From assembly GCA_947165675.1 (NCBI GenBank), contig CAMVBJ010000003.1, positions 62,001-126,000 on the forward strand: DNA of 64,000 nt, given 5' to 3'. How positions within the stretch are numbered: the stretch's first letter is position 1; every line of letters begins with the position of its first letter. Of this stretch, positions 42,577-51,202 are shown one piece after another. The notes beneath the pieces were generated by a model. The model was given only the letters and a program-made list of their open reading frames with translations. It ran no database searches and was not told the origin of the DNA. The DNA comes from an uncultured Prevotellaceae bacterium (GTDB taxonomy: Bacteria; Bacteroidota; Bacteroidia; Bacteroidales; Muribaculaceae). A program made the translations under genes and the position numbers.

Positions 42577-44271
42577 ATGAAGAAGAAAGTTTTTGCCCTC
42601 TTGTTGTGCGGACTTCCTCTGATGATAAACGCTCAGGACGCATTTGATGTCCTGCAGATGTCTCAAACCGAACTGCGGGGCACCTCACGCTTCCAGTCGA
42701 TGGCAGGGGCCTTCGGAGCCCTCGGAGGCGACATGTCGGTGCTCACCCAGAATCCTGGTGGTATCGGTGTCTATCGCAACTCTGATGTGGGCATTACGCT
42801 CAGTCTGGACTGCAACAGCACCAAAGCCGGTCTGGACAAGATGAACCAGACCAAGTTCAATGTCAATAATGTGGGTTATGTGGGCGCAATTAGGCTCGAT
42901 AGTGAGGCTGTTCCCAACCTCAACTTCGGATTCACATACAATCGCTTGCAGTCCTATAACCGTCACTATGTGGGAGCCGTGTCCAATATCCCGACGTCGA
43001 TGAGTAACTTTATCGCCAACGAGTTTGTCAACGTGTTGGGTATTGATTCCGAAGAGTTGCTCTTTGGCGAGGACTACAATCCTTACTTCGACGGCAATGC
43101 TCCCTGGTCTGCCATTACGACCTTTGACATGCCTACCAAGACCAAAGGCTATGTGGGTATTATCAACGACGTTGGTGACGGCTCGATGCAGGGCCTCTTT
43201 GGAGAACGAACCACGGGCGAAGCTTATTATGAGGTAGATGAGCGCGGACATGCCGATGAGTATAATATCGCCTTCGGTGGCAACTTTGCCAACAAGGTCT
43301 ATTGGGGTCTGGACTTCGGCATCCTGGATCTGGATTATACAAGTTATCAGACCTACCAAGAGGATCTGTTGAACCCTTGGGTCATGGTTGATGACAAGGA
43401 CTTGTTTCTCAGTGACATGACCGATGATCAAACCGCAGCCAATTGGGGACTGTATAACTACCTGCACACCAAGGGTACTGGTGTGAACTTCAAGTTAGGT
43501 CTCATCTGGCGTCCGACTCAGGCTTTGCGTATTGGTGCAGCATTCCACACGCCCACGTTCTATGACATGCGCGATACCTATTGCGTGTCTGCCGACCTCA
43601 GGGCCTACCAGTACAATAACTTGCTCTATAATGCCAGCAAGGAGAGTAACGACGGATATGACTATAGTGGTTCTTACACCATCAGCACTCCGTGGCGCTT
43701 CATGGGCAGTGTAGCCGGTGTGATTGGTACCAAGGGTATTGTCAGCCTCGACTATGAGTATGTGGCCAACCAGACCATGCGTGTCGGCGACGATCGTGGC
43801 AACAACTATCCTGACGTGACCAATAATGTCAAGAACTACTTCAAGCCTTCACACATCATCCGCTTGGGTGCTGAGTACCGCGTTAATCCCAACTGGAGCT
43901 TGCGTGCTGGTTACAGTTTCAAGTCTTCACAGGTCAAGAAAGGCCTGGATGACTACACCTTCAATGGCATTGACCCGCTCTTTGTTGATGGCGGTGAGAG
44001 CAATTATGAAGTGGTTACCGTGGGTACCAATCCCACTTTCCAGTACGACAACATTGTACATCACATCACTTGTGGCGTGGGTTACCATTACAAGTCGTTC
44101 TATACTGACCTGGCCTATGTGCACAAGATCCGTAACAGCGTTTACAATGCCTTCTCGGATGTGATGGTTAAAGATGCCCGTGGCAATATCGTTTACGAGA
44201 TGCCCAACGTCGCAGCCGACGTCAAGGATAATAACAATCGCATCTCGCTCACATTGGGCGTAAGGTTTTAA
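42577..44271 (+). CDS. OmpP1/FadL-family outer membrane protein
   Basis: A 564-residue outer membrane beta-barrel with a signal peptide (MKKKVFALLLCGLPLMINAQ). The N-terminal GTSRFQSMAGAFGALGGDMS and TQNPGGIGVYRNSD are the hallmark of the FadL/TodX group in Bacteroidetes. The alternating beta pattern continues to the C-terminal ISLTLGVRF, whose last residue is the aromatic Phe used for barrel assembly. It probably takes up hydrophobic molecules. It follows the Trp/Tyr-rich protein gene and ends before a strong terminator. Confidence 0.88.
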   Translation: MKKKVFALLLCGLPLMINAQDAFDVLQMSQTELRGTSRFQSMAGAFGALGGDMSVLTQNPGGIGVYRNSDVGITLSLDCNSTKAGLDKMNQTKFNVNNVGYVGAIRLDSEAVPNLNFGFTYNRLQSYNRHYVGAVSNIPTSMSNFIANEFVNVLGIDSEELLFGEDYNPYFDGNAPWSAITTFDMPTKTKGYVGIINDVGDGSMQGLFGERTTGEAYYEVDERGHADEYNIAFGGNFANKVYWGLDFGILDLDYTSYQTYQEDLLNPWVMVDDKDLFLSDMTDDQTAANWGLYNYLHTKGTGVNFKLGLIWRPTQALRIGAAFHTPTFYDMRDTYCVSADLRAYQYNNLLYNASKESNDGYDYSGSYTISTPWRFMGSVAGVIGTKGIVSLDYEYVANQTMRVGDDRGNNYPDVTNNVKNYFKPSHIIRLGAEYRVNPNWSLRAGYSFKSSQVKKGLDDYTFNGIDPLFVDGGESNYEVVTVGTNPTFQYDNIVHHITCGVGYHYKSFYTDLAYVHKIRNSVYNAFSDVMVKDARGNIVYEMPNVAADVKDNNNRISLTLGVRF

Positions 44272-44324
44272 TGAGAATGAGATTTTAATCCCAGAAAAAT
44301 TGCGTTTATAAAATTCATTTTGAT

Positions 44325-44368
44325 GTCTGGCGATGCGCAGTGACGGTGCGTCGCCAGACTTGATTTTT
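44325..44368 (+). terminator. strong terminator after the FadL-like gene
   Basis: A stem of about 14 pairs beginning GTCTGGCGA (44325-44333) and ending TCGCCAGAC (44351-44359), then TTGATTTTT. Confidence 0.85.
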
Positions 44369-44546
44369 CCCCTTGTTCATGCTGAATTAGATGTTGACCC
44401 GAGTCAGATTAGGCCTCGGATTTTCAAAAATCAGAGACCACTGAGAAACAGGAAAGAAGACATGTGTGATATTCAGCGAATGAGCGAATTAAGCTTTGCA
44501 AAATTCGGTGTCTTGCATGAACTCTTGAGTAATACTGGATTCTTGA

Positions 44547-44903
44547 CTATCTTGAGGGGTCAATATCGGGGAATACCTCGTCGAGAGTGTTCTGGAAACC
44601 CACCAGTTGCTCGCGGATGTTCTTGAGCTGCTCGATGGCATCAAAACGCTTGTCCACGCCTTCACGGTTATGGCGTATCTGGGCTTGGGCTGCATCCAGC
44701 TTCAAGCCTTTCTCTTTCACCAGATAATATACCTTGCTGATGATTTCTATATCATTGGGGGTATAGTAACGGATGTTTTTCTTGTTGCGCTTGGGCTTGA
44801 TGATGGTGAATTGCGTTTCCCAGTAGCGCAAGGTGGATTCAGGGATACCCAGTATCTCTGAAACATCACCGATTTTGTAGAATTTTTTATCCAGTTCACG
44901 CAT
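44547..44903 (-). CDS. MerR-family transcriptional regulator
   Basis: A 118-residue regulator from the ATG at 44903 (MRELDKKFYKIGDVSEILGI). The winged-helix DNA-binding domain is residues about 7-75, with the MerR signature FYKIGDVSEILGIPESTLRY and KNIRYYTPNDI. The short helical tail (FDAIEQLKNIREQL) would form the antiparallel dimer coiled coil. No effector domain or metal Cys is present. The frame extends upstream to a TTG, but that part overlaps the promoter. It is divergent from alaS. Confidence 0.9.
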   Translation of the reverse strand: MRELDKKFYKIGDVSEILGIPESTLRYWETQFTIIKPKRNKKNIRYYTPNDIEIISKVYYLVKEKGLKLDAAQAQIRHNREGVDKRFDAIEQLKNIREQLVGFQNTLDEVFPDIDPSR

Positions 44904-44957
44904 GGTCTTGCACAGATTGATAGAATTAATTAACTTTGCAAGTTGATTACGACCCTG

Positions 44958-44988
44958 CAAAGGTAAACAAAAAGTTTAGACTTTGCAA
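44958..44988 (-). promoter_or_regulatory. promoter of the merR-like gene
   Basis: TTG (44986-44988), 20 nt, TACCTTTG (44958-44965) on the minus strand, a full match to the Bacteroidetes consensus. Confidence 0.75.
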
Positions 44989-45028
44989 CAAAAAACGAAC
45001 ATTAATAGTAAATTAAGATAAAAAGATT

Positions 45029-47650
45029 ATGCTTACTGCAAAAGAAATCCGCGAGACCTTCAAGCGTTATTTCGAGGAGCATGGACACCACATCGTGCCG
45101 TCAGCTCCCATGGTGATTAAGGACGATCCAACCCTCATGTTTACCAATGCCGGAATGAATCAGTTCAAGGACATTATACTCGGCAACAAGGAAGCCCAGT
45201 GGCGCCGCGTGGCCGATTCCCAGAAGTGCCTGCGCGTGAGCGGTAAGCACAATGATTTGGAGGAAGTGGGCCACGATACCTACCACCACACCATGTTTGA
45301 GATGCTGGGCAACTGGTCATTTGGTGATTACTTCAAGCACGAGGCCATCGACTGGGCTTGGGACCTGCTCGTTAATGTATATAAGCTCGATCCAAAGAAC
45401 TTGTATGCTACGGTGTTTGAGGGTGACGACAGCATTGGCGTCAGCCGTGATGATGAGGCTGCCAAGTTCTGGGAAACTCATTTGCCTCAGGATCACATCA
45501 TCAATGGCAATGCCCATGACAACTTCTGGGAAATGGGCGATACCGGTCCCTGCGGTCCCTGCAGTGAGATTCACATCGACTTGCGCAGCGAGGATGAAAA
45601 AGCCGTTATACCTGGTGTGGAACTGGTCAATAAGGACCATCCCCTCGTGATTGAAATCTGGAACCTCGTGTTCATGCAGTATAACCGCAAGGTGGACGGT
45701 TCGCTGGAGCCACTGCCCAATAAGGTCATCGACACTGGTATGGGTCTGGAACGCCTCTGCATGGCGCTGCAAGGCAAGAAATCCAACTACGATACCGATG
45801 TCTTCCAGCCCCTCATCGGCAAGTTAGGCGAGATGTGCGGCAAGAAATATGGTGATAACAAGGATGTGGACATTGCCATGCGTGTTGTTGCCGACCACGT
45901 GCGCACCATCGCATTCTCGATTGCCGATGGCCAGTTGCCCAGCAATGCCAAGGCTGGTTACGTTATCCGCCGCATCCTGCGACGCGCCGTGCGTTACGGT
46001 TACACGTTCCTCGGTTTCAAGGAAGCCTTTATGTACCGTCTCATTGACACCCTCATCGAGAACATGGGTGAAGCTTATCCCGAGATCAAGGCTCAAGCCG
46101 ACCTCATCAAGCATGTGACTAAGGAAGAAGAAGATGCCTTCTTGCGCACCCTTGAGACTGGTATGAAGCTCATTGAGAAAGTCATTGACGACACCAAGAA
46201 GGCTGGCAAGACTGTAGTTGATGGCAAGGAAGCGTTTACACTCTACGACACCTTTGGCTTCCCGCTTGACTTGACTGAACTCATCCTGCGCGAGAACGGA
46301 ATGTCCGTCAATGAGGAGGAATTCAATGTTGAGATGCAGAAACAGAAACAGCGTGCACGCAATGCTGCCGCTGTCGAGGCGACCGACTGGGTGGAACTCA
46401 AGGACGGTGTGACAGAGTTTGTTGGATATGACCTCACCGAGTGTGACGTGAACATCCTGCGCTACCGTAAGGTGACCCAGAAGAATAAGTCATTCTATCA
46501 GATTGTGCTCGACCGCACTCCATTCTATGCCGAGATGGGTGGTCAGGTGGGTGACCGTGGCACCCTCACCTTAGGTGACGAGGTCATTGCGGTGACCGAT
46601 ACCAAGCGCGAGAACAACCTGCCAGTCCACATCACAACCAAGTTGCCCACGGATGTGAACGCTACGTTACATGCTGCAATCGACATTGATGCCCGCCACG
46701 CTACCGAGTGCAACCACACGGCAACCCACTTGTTGCATGCCGCATTGCGTCAAGTCTTGGGCACCCATGTAGAGCAGAAGGGTTCCTATGTCGATCCCAT
46801 CTCACTGCGTTTTGACTTCTCTCACTTCCGCAAAGTTACGCCCGAAGAAATCCGTCAAGTGGAGCACCTCGCCAACCAGATGATTCGCAACGCTATTCCG
46901 CGTGAGGAGCATCGTGAAATGCCCATCGACGAGGCTCGACAGATGGGTGCAATGGCACTCTTCGGCGAGAAGTACGGTGACCGAGTGCGCGTCATCAAGT
47001 ATGGCGACTCGGTGGAACTGTGTGGCGGTACCCACGTCTGCAACACTGGTAACATAGGCATGGTCCGTATCGTCAGTGAGAGCAGTATTGCTGCCGGCAT
47101 TCGTCGCATCGAAGCCGTCACAGGAGCTCGTGTCGAGGAAATGCTCGACACGGTTCAGGATACCTTGGGACACATCAAGGAGATGCTCAACAACGCGCCT
47201 GATGCTGTCGCCGCCTTACAGAAGTCTCTGGCCGAGAATGCTGACCTCAAGAAGCAAGTCGAGGACTTCATGAAACAGCGCATTGCCATACTCACCCAAC
47301 AGCTCATAGCCGAAGCTAAAACAGAGAATGACATCAATGTGATCACTCTCACTGGACAACGCTTGCCCGACGTCGTTAAGGGCGTCGCTCTTGCCATCAA
47401 GGCCGAGTGTCCGGTATCAACCGCATTCCTGGCGGCTACCGAGCATGAGGGAAAACCCATGTTGACCGTGATGATCAGCGAGGATATTGTCAAGAGTGGT
47501 AAGAATGCTGGCAATATCGTGCGTGGCGCCGCCAAGTGCATCCAGGGCGGCGGTGGCGGACAGCCCCATTTTGCCCAGGCAGGTGGCCGCAACCCCCAGG
47601 GCCTTGAGGATGCCATGTCTGCCATGCGTGAGGCATTGTTAAATCATTAA
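45029..47650 (+). CDS. alaS: alanyl-tRNA synthetase
   Basis: Charges tRNA-Ala. The 873 residues match the full-length enzyme. Class II catalytic core at the N-terminus ([29 protein letters not shown]), a tRNA recognition domain, an editing domain with the zinc-binding [13 protein letters not shown] and ELCGGTHV, and the C-terminal dimerisation domain with a GGGGG-like [20 protein letters not shown]. It is divergent from the merR-like gene and followed by a terminator. Confidence 0.98.
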   Translation: MLTAKEIRETFKRYFEEHGHHIVPSAPMVIKDDPTLMFTNAGMNQFKDIILGNKEAQWRRVADSQKCLRVSGKHNDLEEVGHDTYHHTMFEMLGNWSFGDYFKHEAIDWAWDLLVNVYKLDPKNLYATVFEGDDSIGVSRDDEAAKFWETHLPQDHIINGNAHDNFWEMGDTGPCGPCSEIHIDLRSEDEKAVIPGVELVNKDHPLVIEIWNLVFMQYNRKVDGSLEPLPNKVIDTGMGLERLCMALQGKKSNYDTDVFQPLIGKLGEMCGKKYGDNKDVDIAMRVVADHVRTIAFSIADGQLPSNAKAGYVIRRILRRAVRYGYTFLGFKEAFMYRLIDTLIENMGEAYPEIKAQADLIKHVTKEEEDAFLRTLETGMKLIEKVIDDTKKAGKTVVDGKEAFTLYDTFGFPLDLTELILRENGMSVNEEEFNVEMQKQKQRARNAAAVEATDWVELKDGVTEFVGYDLTECDVNILRYRKVTQKNKSFYQIVLDRTPFYAEMGGQVGDRGTLTLGDEVIAVTDTKRENNLPVHITTKLPTDVNATLHAAIDIDARHATECNHTATHLLHAALRQVLGTHVEQKGSYVDPISLRFDFSHFRKVTPEEIRQVEHLANQMIRNAIPREEHREMPIDEARQMGAMALFGEKYGDRVRVIKYGDSVELCGGTHVCNTGNIGMVRIVSESSIAAGIRRIEAVTGARVEEMLDTVQDTLGHIKEMLNNAPDAVAALQKSLAENADLKKQVEDFMKQRIAILTQQLIAEAKTENDINVITLTGQRLPDVVKGVALAIKAECPVSTAFLAATEHEGKPMLTVMISEDIVKSGKNAGNIVRGAAKCIQGGGGGQPHFAQAGGRNPQGLEDAMSAMREALLNH

Positions 47651-47664
47651 TGCACTAATAATCT

Positions 47665-47694
47665 CTACCGCATCCCTGTTATGGGGTGCGGTAG
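47665..47694 (+). terminator. terminator after alaS
   Basis: A 12-pair stem CTACCGCATCCC/GGGGTGCGGTAG with one G-T pair and a 6-nt loop, 15 nt past the stop, followed by TCTTCTTG. Confidence 0.65.
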
Positions 47695-47712
47695 TCTTCT
47701 TGTAATATCTAT

Positions 47713-48687
47713 ATGGATTATATTCTCTTGTTTGTCGGCTTGGGCTTGTTACTGCTTGCCGCTAATTATCTGGTTGACTCGTCGGTGGCAATCGCTCAGC
47801 GAGCCAAGATTTCTAACTTTATTATTGGACTTACCATTGTGGGGATCGGCACCAGTGCACCCGAACTGTTTGTGTCGGTTTCATCAGCTCTGAAAAATAG
47901 TGGTGACATTGCAATGGGTAATGTTATTGGTTCCAATATTGCCAATATTCTGCTCATTCTGGGTGTTACTGCAATGATTTACCCGTTTGACATCGAGCGT
48001 TTGCAACGACATCGCGACATCCCGTTCCTGATTATCGCGACCCTGTTTGTCACCTTGATAGCTAATGACACCATTTTGCCGGGATTCATATCCAATTCAC
48101 TGAACCGTCTTGATGGCATCGTGTTACTCGTTTGCTTCATCGCTTATATGGGATGGGTGATCGTGCAGAAGGGCAAGGATCCCAAGAAGGCGCTTGAAGA
48201 TGCCGATGAGGAAGCCTCATCATCGCTGACCGGCAAGAATCCTTGGCTCTTGTGGGGCATTGCTGTCGTATCGCTGGTTGCACTCATCTATGGCGGCAAC
48301 TTGTTCCTTGACAGCGCCAAGAACCTGGCGCGTGCTTGGGGCATGAGTGAGGCTGTCATTGCCATTACTATTGTTGCCGTGGGAACCTCTTTGCCTGAGT
48401 TGGTGACTGCAGTCATCGCCGCGACCAAGAAGAATCCCCAATTGGCTCTGGGTAATGTCATCGGTAGCAATCTGTTCAACCTGATGTTTATATTGGGAAC
48501 CGCTTCGACAGTCAAGCCCCTCGCGTTGGTAGATATCAACATCTGGGATTATGCCGTGATGTTTGTTGCTGCTGTGATGCTCTATGTGGTTGTGCTCACT
48601 TTCAAGAAGGATAAGTTTGACCGCGTTGAAGGTGTCATCTTCTTTTCGGCCTATGTCGCTTATACCATCTATTTGCTTTTGCGTTAA
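47713..48687 (+). CDS. calcium/sodium antiporter (CaCA family, YrbG type)
   Basis: An inner-membrane cation exchanger of 324 residues with about ten hydrophobic segments in two inverted repeats. Each repeat carries the family alpha motifs: GIGTSAPELFVS with GNVIGSNIANI in the first, and AVGTSLPELVTA with GNVIGSNLFNL in the second. A hydrophilic loop (KGKDPKKALEDADEE) separates the halves. The ion pair is taken from the family. It stands 62 nt after alaS with a terminator between, and 49 nt before the plug-like gene. Confidence 0.93.
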   Translation: MDYILLFVGLGLLLLAANYLVDSSVAIAQRAKISNFIIGLTIVGIGTSAPELFVSVSSALKNSGDIAMGNVIGSNIANILLILGVTAMIYPFDIERLQRHRDIPFLIIATLFVTLIANDTILPGFISNSLNRLDGIVLLVCFIAYMGWVIVQKGKDPKKALEDADEEASSSLTGKNPWLLWGIAVVSLVALIYGGNLFLDSAKNLARAWGMSEAVIAITIVAVGTSLPELVTAVIAATKKNPQLALGNVIGSNLFNLMFILGTASTVKPLALVDINIWDYAVMFVAAVMLYVVVLTFKKDKFDRVEGVIFFSAYVAYTIYLLLR

Positions 48688-48736
48688 ACCTCATTGAGGA
48701 TTCTCAGTCTTATTGTAGAATAATGGACAACTCGCT

Positions 48737-50017
48737 ATGAATAAATGGAATAGAACATTAATTGCAACCGTGTGCATGTGTCTGACAGTTATCACAGCCA
48801 TGGCGCAGCGTGAAGTGGATACCCGTGTCCATATCTTTGATAATAATGTACGCTCACTCAAGGTCTGCTTGGCTAATAACATGTACATACCTCCCATCTT
48901 GATGATGGGCAGTGATACTCGCTTGATAGTTAACTTTGACTATCTGGACTATGATGTGCATTACTTGCGATATAGCGTGACCCACTGCAATGCAGACTGG
49001 CAACCCTCTCAACTGGTTGAGAGTGAGTATGTGTCAGGTTTCAACTATGCTGATATCGATGACTATGCGCCGAGCGAGGCAACCTATGTGCACTATTATA
49101 ATTACCAGTTTGTTTTGCCCAATGCCGACATGGAGTTTCTTGTCAGTGGCAACTACATGCTGTCGGTCTATGAGCAGGATGACCCCGACGATATTCTGTT
49201 CCAGACGAGGTTCTCGGTATGTGAGGGAACGGTGAGTGTGTTCCCAGACGTGACTTCTCGTACTGATGTCGAGTACAATAACCGCTTCCAGCAGGTATCG
49301 TTTGACGTGCGGTATAAACCCAACCAGATCAAGGATCCTTACAGCGAGTTCATCTGTGAGGTTATTCAGAATTCACGGCAAGACAATGCGGTGGTGGTGA
49401 GGCGCCCCATGATGGTAGGGGTGGATTATGTGACCTATGACCACAATCGTGACCTTATCTTTCCTGCTGGCAATGAGTTCCGTCGCTTTGAAACCGTCAG
49501 CGCCCATAACTTGAATATGGGTGTGCAGAACATTCGCTACTATGAACCCATGTACCACGCTACGCTCATGGTGGATGAACCACGCAACGAGATGCAGTAC
49601 CTTTATGATCAGACTCAGTTTGGTCGTTTCACGATTCGCAATGCCGAGGCCTATGGCGAGAACGCGTTACAAGCCGACTACATGATTACCCACTTCACAC
49701 TCAATACTTCAGGCAAACTCAATGGTGGTAATATTTGGCTTTATGGCGAGTTCAACGAGGGTTACCCTGCATCACAGTCTATCATGAGGTATGATGCCAG
49801 CACTGGTTGCTACACTGCCGACCTGCTCCTCAAGCAAGGTGCTTATAATTATATGTACCTATGGGTTCCCGATGGCACCACTGTTGGTCAGACCGCTCGC
49901 ATCGAGGGCGACCACTTCGAGACCGTCAACGAGTACCTGGTCAAGGTCTATGACCGTCCCATCGGCGAGCGATATGATCACTTCGTCGGTTATGGCGTTG
50001 CCCATTCAGGCAAGTAA
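48737..50017 (+). CDS. DUF5103 / type IX secretion system plug-like protein
   Basis: A 426-residue protein with a signal peptide (LIATVCMCLTVITAMAQ). It contains the DUF5103 pattern: a domain with YLRYSVTHCNADWQPSQL, YVSGFNYADIDDYAPSEAT, and a C-terminal part with GEFNEGYPASQSIMRYD. The family includes the periplasmic plug that seals the SprA translocon of type IX secretion systems in Flavobacteria. The presence of a full type IX system is not shown by this window, and several Bacteroidales carry the gene without other parts nearby. Confidence 0.85.
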   Translation: MNKWNRTLIATVCMCLTVITAMAQREVDTRVHIFDNNVRSLKVCLANNMYIPPILMMGSDTRLIVNFDYLDYDVHYLRYSVTHCNADWQPSQLVESEYVSGFNYADIDDYAPSEATYVHYYNYQFVLPNADMEFLVSGNYMLSVYEQDDPDDILFQTRFSVCEGTVSVFPDVTSRTDVEYNNRFQQVSFDVRYKPNQIKDPYSEFICEVIQNSRQDNAVVVRRPMMVGVDYVTYDHNRDLIFPAGNEFRRFETVSAHNLNMGVQNIRYYEPMYHATLMVDEPRNEMQYLYDQTQFGRFTIRNAEAYGENALQADYMITHFTLNTSGKLNGGNIWLYGEFNEGYPASQSIMRYDASTGCYTADLLLKQGAYNYMYLWVPDGTTVGQTARIEGDHFETVNEYLVKVYDRPIGERYDHFVGYGVAHSGK

Positions 50018-50050
50018 TCATAATAGACTATCTGGATAAATTTAGAGAAT

Positions 50051-51202
50051 CTAACTCATGCGGGTCTTGTAATCGAGGTAATCAAATTCCCGTAAGACTT
50101 CAATAGTGCCGTCCATGCGCTTGAACAGTATGGACGGGTGCTGGATGCCGTTAAACATGTTGGTCTTGACAGTAGTGTAATGGTTCATGTCTTCAAACGT
50201 GATTCTGTCACCTCGTTTTAATGGCTTTTCAAAGCTCCAGTCACCAACAAAGTCGCCGCTCAGACATGAATTGCCTCCCATGCGGTATGTCGGTTTGGAT
50301 GTGTCCACGTCCTCGAGTGCCTGGCTGATGCGGGGCTTATAAGGCATCTCCAAGCAGTCAGGCATGTGGCAGGCAAATGACACATCAACAATCGCTGTGC
50401 TGATGCCACTGTTAGTCACCACATCGACAACCGTGGCTTCGAGGTCTCCTGTCTGCCAGCACCAGGCGCTGCCAGGTTCGAGTATTAGTTGCAGGTTGGG
50501 GTAGGCGCCCTGGAAAGCGCCGAGCACTTGCTCCAGGTGACCAATATTGTATCCCTTGCGTGTCATCAAGTGTCCACCGCCCATGTTGAGCCACTTGAGG
50601 TGGGGCAGGAAGTTGCCAAACTGTTGTTTCAATGCCAGTAGCACCTTTTCCAAGTCAAAACTCGTGCTCTCACACAGGGCATGGAAGTGAAAGCCCTCAA
50701 TTCCCTCTGGCAATTCCTTGAGGTCGCTTGCCAGCACACCAAAGCGTGACCCGGGGCAACAAGGATTGTAAATGTCTGTCTCAATAACCGAACACATGGG
50801 ATTGACGCGTAATCCACAACTCACCTGTTCTCCAGGCCAGTCGGCATTATGCTGCTTCACCTTGTCGGCAAAACGCTGGTACTGCTCGATGGAATTAAAT
50901 GTAATGTGTGAGCTGCCAGCGATATAGGTATCGATAGTGTCATCGGTATAGGCGGGGCAATAGGTGTGAGTGCGGCACTTGAGCTCATCGTTGGCCAGCA
51001 ACATCTCGTTAACAGAGCTGGCTGTAGATTCGATGCCATGCTCCCTGAACACGTCAAAGGTTCGCCATAATGCGTTGGCCTTGAAGGCCATGATGATATC
51101 CACGCCAGTGCGTTGCGAAACTCCGGTTATCAGCTCGATGTTGTGACGCAGCTTCTCTTCATATACGATATAATAAGGTGTCTTGTACTGTTCCTTGATC
51201 AT
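50051..51202 (-). CDS. nspC: carboxynorspermidine decarboxylase NspC
   Basis: Last step of the carboxyspermidine route to spermidine (or norspermidine). The 383-residue protein is a fold III PLP decarboxylase. The PLP Lys41 is in IMAFKANALW, the barrel has GFHFHALCESTSFD and WLNMGGGHLMTRKGY, and the C-terminal barrel carries MGGNSCLSGDFVG with the catalytic Cys. Its ATG overlaps the uvrD/pcrA stop by four bases (ATGA), so the two are translationally coupled. Carboxynorspermidine dehydrogenase is not in view. Confidence 0.93.
   Translation of the reverse strand: MIKEQYKTPYYIVYEEKLRHNIELITGVSQRTGVDIIMAFKANALWRTFDVFREHGIESTASSVNEMLLANDELKCRTHTYCPAYTDDTIDTYIAGSSHITFNSIEQYQRFADKVKQHNADWPGEQVSCGLRVNPMCSVIETDIYNPCCPGSRFGVLASDLKELPEGIEGFHFHALCESTSFDLEKVLLALKQQFGNFLPHLKWLNMGGGHLMTRKGYNIGHLEQVLGAFQGAYPNLQLILEPGSAWCWQTGDLEATVVDVVTNSGISTAIVDVSFACHMPDCLEMPYKPRISQALEDVDTSKPTYRMGGNSCLSGDFVGDWSFEKPLKRGDRITFEDMNHYTTVKTNMFNGIQHPSILFKRMDGTIEVLREFDYLDYKTRMS

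Noticed and set aside
42685-43467. A 260-codon antisense frame within the FadL-like gene
   Set aside because: Shadow frame; the plus strand encodes a clear barrel with signal peptide and terminal Phe.
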